This document shows positions 1-10,361 of a stretch of DNA of 64,000 nucleotides, piece by piece. Position 1 is the first letter of the stretch. Each line of letters starts with the position of its first letter. A program made the position numbers and the translations under genes. Source of the stretch: CAVVDY01 sp963819645. GTDB taxonomy: Bacteria > Acidobacteriota > Terriglobia > Terriglobales > Acidobacteriaceae. The stretch lies in contig CAWFWZ010000001.1 in assembly GCA_963819645.1 (NCBI GenBank), positions 1,054,001 to 1,118,000 on the forward strand. Reading direction: 5' to 3'. The notes beneath the pieces are model-generated. The model ran no database searches. It had not been told where the DNA came from and saw only the letters and a list, made by a program, of their open reading frames with translations.

Positions 1-843
1 GTCCTGCTGGTTTTCGTTTTCATACTGCTTACCCTCTCCTGCTCCAAGAAGCCAGCCGAGAAGCGCTACCAACTACAGGGCGAAGTTGTCGCCGTCGATT
101 CCGCTGCGCACCAGATCACTGTGGCGCATCAGGACATCCCCGGCCTGATGCCGGGTATGACCATGCCGTTTCTCGTCGGCGCGAACGATGGATGGGTGTT
201 CGGCAAGATTGGTCCGGGCGACCAGATTCACGCCACACTGGTTCTGGGCAGCCATGCCGAGTTGCAGGACATCAGCTTCACCAAGCAGTCAGCCCCCACC
301 AACGACGGCACCACAACCTTCCACGTGCCGCAGCCCGGCGAGCCAGTTCCTGACTTTTCCTTCCTCAACCAGAACAGCAAGCGCATCCATCTGGCGCAGT
401 TTCGCGGCAAGCCTCTGCTCTTGACGTTCATCTATACCCGCTGCCCGATGCCTGACTTCTGCCTGCTTATGAGCAACAACTTCAGCGAAATACTTAAACA
501 ACTACATGAAGACCCGAAGGCCTTCGATCAGGCCCAATTGCTGAGCATCTCAATCGACCCCGAACACGATACGCCCGACGTCCTGCGCCAATACGGAAAG
601 CGCTACGTAGGCGACATCGATCCCACCTTCCAGCACTGGCAATTCGCGACCGGCTCTCCAGAACAGATACAGAAAGCCGCCGATTTCTTTGGCCTCTCCT
701 ATAACCAGAAATCCGGGCAGATCGTACACAGCCTCAGCACCGTGCTCATCGGGCCCGACGGCAAGGTCGTCAAGGTCTATCTCGGCAACGACTGGAAACC
801 TGCCGACGTTGTCGCGGCGTACGAGACAGCGATACACGGCTGA
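1..843 (+). CDS. SCO1/SenC-type copper lipoprotein with N-terminal CusF-like domain (5' end cut by window)
   Basis: The frame is open from the first base, so the true start lies outside the window. The visible N-terminus is a hydrophobic run ending in a lipobox (LTLSC, Cys at visible residue 14), which predicts a periplasm-facing lipoprotein. Next comes a region like the CusF/copper-binding family with the methionine motif MPGMTMPF at about residues 50-57. The rest is the thioredoxin-like SCO1/SenC domain with the copper-binding pair CPMPDFC (Cys148 and Cys154) and the conserved later His (IVHSLS). SCO proteins deliver copper to, or reduce, the CuA site of haem-copper oxidases. The fusion of a second metal-binding domain fits copper handling at the inner membrane. 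Function in detail is inferred from family membership. Confidence 0.88.
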   Translation, partial: VLLVFVFILLTLSCSKKPAEKRYQLQGEVVAVDSAAHQITVAHQDIPGLMPGMTMPFLVGANDGWVFGKIGPGDQIHATLVLGSHAELQDISFTKQSAPTNDGTTTFHVPQPGEPVPDFSFLNQNSKRIHLAQFRGKPLLLTFIYTRCPMPDFCLLMSNNFSEILKQLHEDPKAFDQAQLLSISIDPEHDTPDVLRQYGKRYVGDIDPTFQHWQFATGSPEQIQKAADFFGLSYNQKSGQIVHSLSTVLIGPDGKVVKVYLGNDWKPADVVAAYETAIHG

Positions 844-894
844 ACCCGCCAACTTCCCGCATCCGGTCAGCCTCCAATCTTCTGAGGAGATGCA

Positions 895-1413
895 ATGGCT
901 GCCACGCACACCCCGGTTGAGCAACTGAACGAACTGATTCGCAATATCAAGTTCGCCATGTTTAGTACCGTGCAGTCGGATGGATCGGTACATAGCTGTC
1001 CCATGGCGACACAGGAGGCCGATGTGGACGGGCACCTCTGGTTTTTGACCGCGACGGAGACCAGCAAGGTGGATGCGATCCAGGCGAACAACAACGTCTG
1101 TGTGGCATATGCCGATCCCGATGGACAGCGCTATGTTTCGGTGAGCGGAGAGGCCCGCTTGCTGAATCATCCGGAGAAGAAGAAGGAGCTTTGGAACCCG
1201 CTCTACAAAGCGTGGTTTCCCAAAGGGCTCGACGATCCGAAGCTGATCTTAATTCAGGTTCTAATTACCGCTGTGGAATACTGGCACGCACCGGAAGGCA
1301 AGATGGTTCAACTGCCGGGCTTTGTCCAGGCCGCCTTTAGCGGAGAGCAGTACCAGCCCGCCGGGTATCGAGAAATGGAGTTTCCCCAGAATCGGCGCGA
1401 TCAGAATCCCTAA
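895..1413 (+). CDS. Pyridoxamine-5'-phosphate-oxidase-like general stress protein 26 family
   Basis: A 172-residue protein with the split-barrel FMN-binding pattern of the general stress protein 26 / pyridoxamine phosphate oxidase-like family: FAMFSTV near residue 22, a central LWFLTA strand, and a C-terminal WHAPEGKM stretch. Family members bind flavin or deazaflavin and act as oxidoreductases of uncertain substrate. The start is supported by a GAGGAG ribosome-binding site eight bases upstream. It follows the SCO gene by about 50 bp, so co-transcription is possible. Its stop codon overlaps the stop of the convergent gene downstream by a few bases. Confidence 0.85.
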   Translation: MAATHTPVEQLNELIRNIKFAMFSTVQSDGSVHSCPMATQEADVDGHLWFLTATETSKVDAIQANNNVCVAYADPDGQRYVSVSGEARLLNHPEKKKELWNPLYKAWFPKGLDDPKLILIQVLITAVEYWHAPEGKMVQLPGFVQAAFSGEQYQPAGYREMEFPQNRRDQNP

Positions 1414-1958
1414 CTCTTCGGCTTAGCAGGGCTCTCCGCAGGGGCCTGCGCGGGCGCGACTTCCGGAGCTGCTGGTTGAGCTGCCGGAGTCGCAGGCATG
1501 TGCTGGGCCGCTAAGAATTGCACGAACTTGTTAGCTGCCTCCGCGCGATCACCTTGCAGCTTGGACGGCACTACCGCTGGTATCTCGGCCGGACACGCCT
1601 CCATTGCGGCACAAACATTCACCGCATGAGCCATTTCTGGCTGCAGTGCAGGATAATCCAAGGCCTGGCTTGGCGAATCGAGGATCACGATGTCTACCGC
1701 CGGATCGTCCAGATGATTCAGCGCAGTCTGCAGATCGGTCATGGCCAGGTTTCCTACCTCCACCACCGCCCCGCTCTTCAGTCGCGGATTTGTGGCCTGA
1801 AAATCCAGAATGCGATGATCCAGCGCTGGACCGTACGGGGAAGAGAGGTCGTGGTAGATGCGGACCGAAACCGGCGCAACCTTAGTTCGGGCTTTGCAGC
1901 CCGGCAGCAACACACAGATCCCGGCGAGAACCGCCAACGATGACGAGCGAAGTCCCAT
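1410..1958 (-). CDS. Predicted lipoprotein resembling a periplasmic substrate-binding protein fragment
   Basis: The start at the internal ATG gives a clean lipoprotein signal (MGLRSSSLAVLAGICVLLPGC); starting further upstream would bury it. The mature part has short motifs reminiscent of periplasmic solute-binding proteins (VDIVILDSPSQALDYP), then a proline/alanine-rich C-terminal tail. At 182 residues it is shorter than a full binding protein and no ABC permease lies beside it. I do not recognise a specific family. It is convergent with the stress protein gene, their stops overlapping. Confidence 0.65.
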   Translation of the reverse strand: MGLRSSSLAVLAGICVLLPGCKARTKVAPVSVRIYHDLSSPYGPALDHRILDFQATNPRLKSGAVVEVGNLAMTDLQTALNHLDDPAVDIVILDSPSQALDYPALQPEMAHAVNVCAAMEACPAEIPAVVPSKLQGDRAEAANKFVQFLAAQHMPATPAAQPAAPEVAPAQAPAESPAKPKS

Positions 1959-2176
1959 AGGACGATAATATCCGACCGCGTCGAGAGGGGAAACCCAACT
2001 CTTGAAACCAGATGTAACCAGCACGTATTCTGTCGGGGGCGAGCGAAGCAGTATGTTACGAAAGTGTTGCCCGGCGACTGCTGTATAAAAATTGCTAATT
2101 CCAATCTTTACACAAACAGCCTTTCACAACAGAACACATTCATACATAATGCGAGTATCAATTTACGTCGGACGTT

Positions 2177-3209
2177 ATGACGGCAACGGGCAAAATCGGG
2201 GTTGTTTGCCTGCTAGTCTCCGGCGCCTGGCTTCAGGCGCAGCAGGCATCTCGCCCTGTGCTCCACGCTGACGCCGCTTTCGAAAGCTCCTCCAATCCGC
2301 ACCATTTCACCGGAAGCCATCTATATGTCCATCACCAAGGCCTGGTGTCTCCCGCTGCATTGGAGCAGGTCAGCGACGGAAACATCTGGATGAAGTCCGG
2401 CGCGTTAGACGAACCGACGACTGGAAACTCCGACCGTTGCGCGCAGGGGGCCAGTGCCGAAATCGCTGAGATTCCCGGCGGACTCGACGAAACGCCTGGC
2501 GGAGGACTGGCGCTGCGCAACTTCAGCCTCCACGGCGAATTTACCCGCGACCACATGATGGCGATGGCGCGCAACTTTGTTCCCAGCAAGCCACTGCCCG
2601 ACGCGCCCTCGTACACCCCGCATGTCCTCACGGGAGAAGTTCGAAGGCTGGGCGCACCACACCTACTCCGCCGACATGTTGATGGGGACCGTGTTCGACA
2701 CGCTGATACTCCAGGCCACCGGTGCGTATCGCGACTACGGCGGCGGCATGGGAGGATTCAGCAAGCGCTATGGCACGCAGTTGTTGTCGAACGAAGCAGG
2801 ATCGCTCTTCGGCCGTTGGCTGTTCCCGACCATCCTGCATCAGGACACGCGCTACTATCCGTCGGGCAAGACCAACGTATTTGATCGCATGGCCTATGCC
2901 GCGAGCCGCGCAGTTATCACCCGCAGCGATAACGGCAACAATGTCTTCAACAGCTCACTGCTGCTTACGCTGCTCGTCACCTCCGCTCTGAATAACGGCT
3001 ATAAGCCGAATTACGACGAGAGCTTCCAGGCGACCATGGCCAACACGTTTGCCGGACTTGGCGCAACCGCACAAATCAACCTGCTGAACGAATTCTGGCC
3101 CGACCTGAAAGACCTCTTCACCCATCACCAGCCCGGAAAGGCCATCACACATCAGGTCTCGCGCGACATTGATCGCCTGACCTCTGACAAAAAGTCCGAC
3201 GCTCCGTAG
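2177..3209 (+). CDS. Conserved acidobacterial protein of unknown function, frame broken once
   Basis: Two overlapping frames join into one 343-residue protein. The first carries a signal-peptide-like start (VVCLLVSGAWLQAQQ), the second carries the conserved core (REKFEGWAHHTYS, then QATGAYRDYGGGMGGF, FPTILHQDTRYY). The break is at 2620-2621, where the codon reads CCG plus an extra C before ATG; CCG and CCC both encode proline. The protein belongs to a secreted or membrane-associated family that I have seen only as hypothetical in acidobacteria. No catalytic motif is evident. Confidence 0.72.
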
Positions 3210-3321
3210 GGTGAGAGTTCTCGGTAGATTAATCTGCCGCGCCACACCGTAGCGATCCAGCGGATGACAAGCACGTGCCTGGGGAGTAGATTGAGAGGAA
3301 CACGGTAGTTCGGTGGATGTT

Positions 3322-3609
3322 ATGCCCAACATAACCATTCAAAAGGCGGAGAATCTGTCTGCGGCAGTGAGATCCGCATTGGAATCCCTTCTGGGCCGCC
3401 CTTTGGAGGCGGCTGAAGAGATCAGTATTATGGCTCTGCGCCCTCATGAAGCTCCGCAAGGGCACGAGCGCAATGAGCTTGCCCAACAGCTCAAGCGGCA
3501 GATGGATAAGATGTCGCAACGCGCGCAAGGCTCTTCCGATGAAGAGCTGGACGCGATTTTGGACGAAGGCATGAGCTCGGTGCGTCCATCCTATCGCCCT
3601 CTGAAATGA
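3322..3609 (+). CDS. Small protein preceding PIN toxin, candidate antitoxin
   Basis: A 95-residue charged, helical protein. Its stop overlaps the start of the downstream PIN-domain gene by four bases (ATGA), the usual arrangement for an antitoxin-toxin pair. I chose the ATG at MPNITIQKAENL over the in-frame GTG nine bases earlier. No classic DNA-binding fold (ribbon-helix-helix, AbrB, Phd) can be recognised by eye, so the antitoxin role rests on context only. Confidence 0.6.
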   Translation: MPNITIQKAENLSAAVRSALESLLGRPLEAAEEISIMALRPHEAPQGHERNELAQQLKRQMDKMSQRAQGSSDEELDAILDEGMSSVRPSYRPLK

Positions 3610-4049
3610 GGGTGGTTCTCGACACAAACATACTGATCCGCGCCAATCCCAAGGGGCGAGGGCCGGCTAGGGAACTCCTTGAGCAGATTGCTTTCGGGGA
3701 GCACGTCCTTGTCATTTCACATTACCTGCTTTTAGAGATCGAGCGAGTTCTGGCGTATCCAAGGGTTTCCACACGATGGAAACTAACGGCGCAGGAAGTC
3801 GAAGAATACTTGCAAACACTGGCTGCAATTTCGGAGACGGTCACGCCGCTCTCCGGTGGACCGATCATCCTGAAAGATGTTGACGATGATCCGGTGATTT
3901 ATACGGCGGTAGCAGGAAGGGCCGAGGTGCTCTGCACCCGGGATGCGCACTTTTACGCAGAGGCGGTCCTTGTTTTCTGCCGACAGAAGGGTATCGAAAT
4001 CATGGACGACGTCGACCTGTTGAGAGTCATTCGAACTCTAGAAAGGTAG
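3606..4049 (+). CDS. PIN-domain ribonuclease toxin (COG1569-like)
   Basis: A 147-residue PIN domain with the N-terminal acidic motif VVLDTNILIRAN, a conserved Glu in LLLEIERVL, and the C-terminal acidic pairs DVDDDPVI and CTRDAHF that form the metal site. Members of this family (putative toxin component, PIN family) are Mg-dependent ribonucleases. Overlap with the upstream small gene suggests translational coupling and a toxin-antitoxin role. Confidence 0.82.
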   Translation: MRVVLDTNILIRANPKGRGPARELLEQIAFGEHVLVISHYLLLEIERVLAYPRVSTRWKLTAQEVEEYLQTLAAISETVTPLSGGPIILKDVDDDPVIYTAVAGRAEVLCTRDAHFYAEAVLVFCRQKGIEIMDDVDLLRVIRTLER

Positions 4050-4321
4050 TATGTCCGACATGTCTCGTCCGCTTCGTGAATCCCCATTTACTCCCTGCAG
4101 TCACAACTAGCTTCCTGATGCCCAGCGGCATGACAATTGTCACGCGCTCGCGCTGACATTGCGCACTTCTGCAGATTGTCGAGACGACCGATGATGTCGT
4201 TGGACCATTACGAAACTCATGGCCGTGAAACCCATACCAATCGACAAGCCAACCCTTCCAAAGACTCAGGAAGGATGCGATTCTATAGGCATTCACCTAC
4301 AGGAGAGCCGTCGCTACCAGC
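4050..4321. other. Intergenic region without a recognisable gene
   Basis: The 272 bases between the PIN toxin and the exporter adaptor gene show no convincing coding sequence on either strand. The promoter of the exporter operon is expected here, but I could not pick out a clear -35/-10 pair. A purine-rich AGGAGAG lies about 15 bases before the adaptor start. Confidence 0.4.
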
Positions 4322-5546
4322 ATGCGCGATCTCAAAGAAGAGCTGGCATCACTGCGTATCGAGCGTGATCGTCCGCCGCGGCGCTGGGGACGAATCGTCG
4401 GTTGGCTCTTGCGTGCTCGCGGTCATTGCCGCTGGCGCAATCTATTACTGGGCGCCAAGCCCGTCGCTCGGCTCGCTTGGCTGCGACTCAGCGCCGTCGA
4501 AGTCGAAACCACCCAGGCCAGCGTGCAGAACACTGGCGGCCCCAGTGGCGGCACGCCCATCCTCACCGCGTCCGGATATCTGGTGGCGCGCAAGCAGTCG
4601 GTTATCTCGTCGAAGATTCAAGGACGTCTCTCGGAGCTGCGCGTCGAAGAGGGAAGCGTCGTCCGTGGCGGCGAAGTCATCGCCCGCCTGGAAGACGCCG
4701 ACTACGTTGCCGCGATCGCCAAGGCCAAGGCCGACATCGAGTATGCCAAGGCCAATCTCGCTGAGATGCAGCGGCAGGCGCGGCTTCAGCGAGGATTGTT
4801 CAACGGCAAGGTCGTTTCGCAGGACGCTGTTGACGCTGCCGACGCGAAGGTTCGCATCGAGCAAGCTACGGTCGACCAGGACGAAGCCAATCTGAAGGTG
4901 CAGGAGTCGCTGCTGGAGTTCACCAACATCCGCGCGCCCTTCGACGGCGTGGTCATCAAGAAGATGACGGAAGTCGGCGAGAGCGTGGCGCCCATTCCGC
5001 CGGGCGTGAACGTTTCCACCTCTTCGGGAGCCATCGTCGCCATTGCCGACATGAATTCGCTGGAAGCCGAGGTTGACGTCAACGAAGCCAATGTGGCGCA
5101 ACTCAGTTCCGAACCAGCCGGCGACGATTTCGCGTGCAGGCGATTCCCAATCATCCCTACGACGGCCGCTTGCGGCAGATTATTCCCACCGCCGACCGCA
5201 CCAAGGCGACGGTGACGGTGAAGGTGAGCATTCTCGATAAGGACAAGTACCTGAAGCCGGAGATGAGTTGCAACGTCACCTTCCTGGAGCCGAAGAAGGA
5301 GTCGCCAGCCCAACGCGCCGCCGCAACGCATCGTGACCATCTCGAAAGATGCGATCACTACGCGCGACGGCAAGTCCGTGGTCTTCCAGGTCGACGACCG
5401 CAAGGTACACATGATTCCCGTGATCACCGGCAACGATTTGAACGGCCAGGTGATCGTGAAGAAGCGGTCTCGCGGGCTCGGAGACGCTGGTCAACAATCC
5501 TCCGCAGAAGCTGAGAGACGGCGACACGGTGAAGGTGAAGAGCTAA
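4322..5546 (+). CDS. Membrane-fusion (HlyD/MacA-type) adaptor of an ABC exporter, frame broken repeatedly
   Basis: Reassembling the frames gives about 405 residues. There is a cytoplasmic N-terminus (MRDLKEELASLRIER), one transmembrane segment (VLAVIAAGAIYYWAPS), the lipoyl-like half motif (ISSKIQGRLSELRVEEG), a coiled-coil hairpin around residues 120-180, the second lipoyl half (NIRAPFDGVVIKKMTEVGE), and a beta-barrel segment (ADRTKATVTVKV). The adaptor links an inner-membrane ABC transporter to the outer membrane. Seven extra bases, each resolvable as a third-position allele pair, account exactly for the length. It heads an operon with an ATPase and two permeases. Confidence 0.85.
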
Positions 5547-5547
5547 T

Positions 5548-5683
5548 GGTAGAGCGGCGCTTTAGCGCCGCGTTGAGCGGGAATACTTTGATTGAGGATG
5601 TGCTCTCCGCTGCTTGCAGCGGAGAGCACAGTCCCGAAAACGATAGAGGCTAAGCGGACGCGGACCTGAAGGTCCGCTCTACC
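5548..5683. repeat. Composite hairpin repeat between adaptor and ATPase genes
   Basis: Three hairpins lie in 136 bases. The first is GGTAGAGC followed by stem GGCGC, loop TTTA, stem GCGCC. The second is a perfect 14-bp stem starting GTGCTCTCC with a two-base loop (5600-5629). The third has stem GCGGACC with loop TGAA (5660-5677). The outer ends form a 10-bp inverted repeat (GGTAGAGCGG with CCGCTCTACC). It belongs to the same family as the elements near 38.5 kb. Confidence 0.85.
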
Positions 5684-5700
5684 GAAGTGCAGGAGATCGA

Positions 5701-6410
<710 letters not shown>

Positions 6411-6411
6411 C

Positions 6412-7592
6412 ATGAAATACGCTCCCCTGGTTCTCAAGCATCTGCGCAAGAACTGGATTCGCACCCTGAGCACCGTGCTGGCGATGTCGGTCTGCATCTT
6501 CCTGTTCTGTGTTCTTGCAGACCGTGCTCGCCGCGGTGAATTTTGGCCTGACTGCCGGCAACACCAATCGTCTGGTTACCCGCGACTACGTCTCGCTCGC
6601 CAACACTGCTGCCCATCAATTACAAGCAGAAAATCGCCGCCATTCCCGGCGTTAAGGACACGGTAATCGTGTCGTGGTTTGGCGGCATCTATGGCGATCC
6701 GAAAAACTTCTTCGCCAATTTTGCGGTCGAGCCCGAGGCGTTTCTGCGGGTTTACCCCGAGATCATGCTGCCGCGCCGACCAGAAGCAGAAGTGGCTGGG
6801 CGACGTTCGCGGATGCATCATCGGCCGCAAGCTGGCGCAGCGTTTCAACTGGAAGATCGGCGACACCTTCCAGCTGGAAAGCTTCATTCCTTCTTACCGC
6901 GTCGGCAAGCCATTCGATTTCGTCGTGGACGGAATCTACGACACCGACGAGGCGCGATATCCCGCCACCGATCTGAGCTCAATGTATTTCAACTTCAAGT
7001 ACCTGTACGAAGCCACGGGGCAGCGCATTGGAATCGGTACGCTCACCTCGCGAATCGACGATCCCAAGCCAGGCAGGCGCGATCAGCAAGCGTATCGACG
7101 CGAAGTTCGACAATAGCGACCATCCCACCAAGACCGAAACCGAGCAGGCATTTCGCGCCGGCTTCGTCGCCTTGGCCGGCAACCTGGCGCTGCTGTTGAA
7201 CGGCATCGGCCTGGCGGTTGCCTTCACCATCCTGCTGGTCACGGCCAACACCATGAGCATCGCCGTCCGCGAGCGTCGGCAGGAGATCGGCGTTCTCAAG
7301 ACGCTCGGTTTCTCCAGCGGACTCGTGATGACGCTGATCATCAGCGAGGCGCTGCTGTTAGGTCTGATGGGCGGCCTCATCGGAGTCGGCGTATCTCGCT
7401 TGGGCCTGTGGGTGCTGGTCAGGGCTCCTTTCATCGGCGATGTGCTGAGAGGATTCCCTGGCTTGGGCCTTTCGCCACAGATCGTCGTCGTTCGGCCTCG
7501 GCATCGCCTTGCTTCTGGGATTGCTCGCCGGATTCATTCCCGCCCTGATGGCGTATCGCTCACGCATTACCGAAGCCCTGAGGCAGGTGTAG
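6412..7592 (+). CDS. FtsX-type ABC permease, first of two, frame broken five times
   Basis: The corrected length is about 391 residues. It has an N-terminal transmembrane segment (STVLAMSVCIFLFCVLQTVL), a large periplasmic MacB-like domain (YRVGKPFDFVVDGIYDTDEA), then three C-terminal membrane segments (LLLNGIGLAVAFTILLV; LGLMGGLIGVGV; final LLLGLLAGFIPALMAYRSR). Breaks lie near 6516, 6607, 6773, 7070 and 7492; most can be resolved as third-position alleles such as CTT/CTG, ACT/ACG and GTT/GTC. It ends one base before the next permease. Confidence 0.86.
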
Positions 7593-7593
7593 C

Positions 7594-8763
7594 ATGGGAC
7601 TCCTTTTCCGATACAACCTGCGCAATCTGCGTGCCCGCTGGAAGGTCACCCTGCTGGCCATCTTCGGTATCGCTCTCGTCGTGGCCGCCGTGGTGGTGAT
7701 TGCCTCCATGTCGGCCGGCTTTCAGATCGCGCTGAGCTCCACCGGTTCCGACAACAACGCCATCGTCGTGCAGCGCGGTTCAATGTCCGAGCTGACCTCG
7801 TGGATCAACATCGGTAACGTGCAGACCATCCTCAGCGATCCGCGCATCGCGCGCGACGCTCAGGGAACGCCGCTGGCCTCCTGCGAAATCGTGGTCATCG
7901 CCAGCAAGCCGAAGAAGGCTGACAACCAGCCGACCAACATCACCCTGCGCGGCGTCACTCCCATGGCCTTCAACGTGCGCAATAACATCAAGCTGGTCGA
8001 GGGCCGCATGTTTACTCCGGGCCTCTTCGAGGTGATTGTCGGAAAGAAGATCGCCGACCGCGTGAACGGCCTGAATATCGGCGACACTCTGCGTGTACAG
8101 CGCAAAGAGTTCAAGGTGGTCGGCCTGTTCACCGCCGATGGCAGCTCGTTCGAGAGCGAGATGTGGGGTGACTACAACGCGCTCGCTCCGGCGGTCAACC
8201 GCAACGGCGGATGCGAGTCGGTGACCGCGCGTATGATGAACCCGGCCAGCATCGGCGCCTTCGACAAAGACCTGCGCGCCAATCCTCAGATGCAGGTACA
8301 GGCTGCATCCGAACGCAAGTACTACGAAGACCAGGCCGGCAATCTCGGCACGGTACTGAAGATCCTCGCGGCCTTCGTCGGAATCGTGATGGGCATCGGC
8401 GCGGTCTTCGGCGCGATGAACACTATGTACGCCATCGTCTCGCAGCGCACCCGCGAAATCGGCACCCTGCGCGCCCTGGGCTTCTCGCGCCTCACCATCC
8501 TCTTCTCGTTCGTCACGGAGTCGGTTTTCCTGGCCGTCGTTGGCGGAGCCTTGGGCTGTGTGCTGGCTTTACCCATGCAAGGCTTCACCGCCGGCACCGG
8601 ACAGACGCAGAGCTTCAGCGAGTTGGCATTCGCCTTTCGGATCACGCCGCCCATCATCGTCACCGGCATGATTTTCGCGGTGATCATGGGCTTTCTCGGC
8701 GGGTTGCTTCCCGCCTTTCGCGCCTCGCGTATGCCGATCACCAGCGCTTTGCGCGAAGCGTAA
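7594..8763 (+). CDS. FtsX-type ABC permease, second of two
   Basis: An intact 389-residue permease with the same layout as its upstream partner: N-terminal membrane anchor (LLAIFGIALVVAAVVVIA), a periplasmic domain, then three segments including GIVMGIGAVFGAMNTMYAIV and the typical REIGTLRALGFSR cytoplasmic loop of the family. With the preceding ATPase and adaptor it should form a heterodimeric MacAB-like exporter. The substrate cannot be told from the sequence; antibiotics, lipoproteins or peptides are all possible. Confidence 0.92.
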   Translation: MGLLFRYNLRNLRARWKVTLLAIFGIALVVAAVVVIASMSAGFQIALSSTGSDNNAIVVQRGSMSELTSWINIGNVQTILSDPRIARDAQGTPLASCEIVVIASKPKKADNQPTNITLRGVTPMAFNVRNNIKLVEGRMFTPGLFEVIVGKKIADRVNGLNIGDTLRVQRKEFKVVGLFTADGSSFESEMWGDYNALAPAVNRNGGCESVTARMMNPASIGAFDKDLRANPQMQVQAASERKYYEDQAGNLGTVLKILAAFVGIVMGIGAVFGAMNTMYAIVSQRTREIGTLRALGFSRLTILFSFVTESVFLAVVGGALGCVLALPMQGFTAGTGQTQSFSELAFAFRITPPIIVTGMIFAVIMGFLGGLLPAFRASRMPITSALREA

Positions 8764-8780
8764 TTGTTTTGCCCATAACA

Positions 8781-8825
8781 AGGGGACCTCATCCTTTCCC
8801 GAACGCTGGGAAAGGCTGGGGGACA
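8781..8825. repeat. CCTCATCC-type hairpin repeat
   Basis: The stem CCTTTCCC pairs with GGGAAAGG around a seven-base loop (GAACGCT), flanked by CTCAT and CTGGG. It is a degenerate copy of the elements found just before the S9 peptidase gene and next to the IS element, and it lies right after the exporter operon. Confidence 0.7.
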
Positions 8826-8966
8826 CCCGACCGTAAAGCGCAAGCTCATTACGTCACATCCGCGTGTTCATGCGTCACACATCTGTGTGACCGTCTTCTC
8901 ACCGACATTGAGCTTTAGTTTCTGTAGCGTTAAATTGAGAAACCAACCACTCTGTCGGAGTCACTC

Positions 8967-10361
8967 ATGTCCTCACATCCTCCCCTTTCGAAAGACACCA
9001 AAATGGCCATGGCCTCGCAGTTCCTCGGCTTCATGCTCGATGCCTACGACATGGCCATGGTTCTGGTGATGGCCCCCATATTGGTAAAAGTGTTTGCCTC
9101 GCCCAAAGGTAGTGCCGCGTGGCAGTACATCACCATTGTGTTTACCTACGCCATCACCATGGCGGCCAGGCCAGTCGGCTCCGCGATTTTCGGGCACTAT
9201 GCCGACAAGATCGGGCGACGCTTCCTGCTTGTGCTCACCATCGGCGGTGTTGGAGTCATGTCACTGGTCGCAGGTTTCCTGCCGACTTACGCGCAGCTGG
9301 GCGTCTGGTCCTATGTGATCTTTTGCGTTCTACGCTTCGTAATGGGCTGCTTCTTCGGAGGCGAGTACGCGGTTGGACACACCTTCGCCATCGAGCATGC
9401 GCCACGCACTCGCCGGGGCGCCATCGGCGGTTTCATCCAGTCCGGGTTCCCGCTGGGATATGTCCTGGCCTCTCTGGTCTTCGCCGCGATATCCGTGCTG
9501 ATCAGCAAGCCGGCCATGATTCAGTATGGCTGGCGTATTGCGTTTATGACCGGTGTAGTACCCGTGTTCTTTGCCCTCTACATCCGGCGCAACTTGCACG
9601 AGTCTCCTGAGTTCGAGAAGGCCAAAGCGCAAGGAACCATCGAGAAGGCCCCCTTCTTGAACCTCTTCAAGCCGCCGCAGCTCTGGGACTTTCTGCAGGT
9701 CTTCTTCTTTATGACCGGACTGTTCCTTACCGACTATTCGGTTTACGGATTCTTGCCCAAGATTCTCACTCTCGATGGCCGAGGGTTTAACACCACCACC
9801 TACAGTCTCATCTATGGATTCGCGCTCTTCCTATCCTTCCTCGGATACAACTTCTATGGCTGGATTTCCGACCGTACCGGCCGCAAAATTCTTACCCAGT
9901 GGTACTGCGTATTCCTGGTTGTCTTTGGCGTTCCGGTTTACTACGTCCTGTATCATGCGGCGCTGGAGAGGAACATCCTGCTGGCGGTTGTCGGTACCTG
10001 CATGGCAGGCATGCTGAAGCTGGCCTGGGGAATTGTGCCTGCTTATTTGTGTGAACGCTTCCCCACCAGTCGGCGTGCCGCCGGCGTGGGTTTTGGCTAC
10101 TCCTCCGGCGCATTGCTGGGCGCTTGGTTTGGCGTGTACGTCTGGTGGGCGCACAAGATCCCGTTCATCGCCAAGATCGAAGGTCAGGACCTGTGGCTGT
10201 CGCCAGCCGTCATTCTCACTATCGGTTCGGTCATGACCTTCGTCAGCTTGTTGTATTCGCCGGAAACCAAGAACGTGCATTTGGACGAAGTGGGAGCCGA
10301 GGCGACGGTTATCGAGCAACCCGGATTCCTTCCGGCTCCTGCTGAAGCCGCCGCCGACTAA
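8967..10361 (+). CDS. MFS transporter, metabolite/H+ symporter type
   Basis: An intact 464-residue protein with twelve predicted membrane segments. Between segments 2 and 3 it has the major facilitator signature GHYADKIGRR, and the FGGEYAVGHTFAIEHAP segment resembles sialic acid/metabolite:proton symporters, as does the early FMLDAYDMAM motif. It probably imports an organic acid or related metabolite by proton symport. It appears to be a single-gene unit: repeats precede it and about a kilobase of noncoding sequence follows. Confidence 0.88.
   Translation: MSSHPPLSKDTKMAMASQFLGFMLDAYDMAMVLVMAPILVKVFASPKGSAAWQYITIVFTYAITMAARPVGSAIFGHYADKIGRRFLLVLTIGGVGVMSLVAGFLPTYAQLGVWSYVIFCVLRFVMGCFFGGEYAVGHTFAIEHAPRTRRGAIGGFIQSGFPLGYVLASLVFAAISVLISKPAMIQYGWRIAFMTGVVPVFFALYIRRNLHESPEFEKAKAQGTIEKAPFLNLFKPPQLWDFLQVFFFMTGLFLTDYSVYGFLPKILTLDGRGFNTTTYSLIYGFALFLSFLGYNFYGWISDRTGRKILTQWYCVFLVVFGVPVYYVLYHAALERNILLAVVGTCMAGMLKLAWGIVPAYLCERFPTSRRAAGVGFGYSSGALLGAWFGVYVWWAHKIPFIAKIEGQDLWLSPAVILTIGSVMTFVSLLYSPETKNVHLDEVGAEATVIEQPGFLPAPAEAAAD

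Noticed and set aside
3219..3240. AGATTAATCT palindrome as operator of the PIN toxin pair
   Set aside because: It is about 85 bases from the first gene, directly after the previous stop, and too short to be convincing.
4050..4321. Small gene upstream of the exporter adaptor
   Set aside because: Open frames here have no start signal, no domain and run into the adaptor in a wrong frame.
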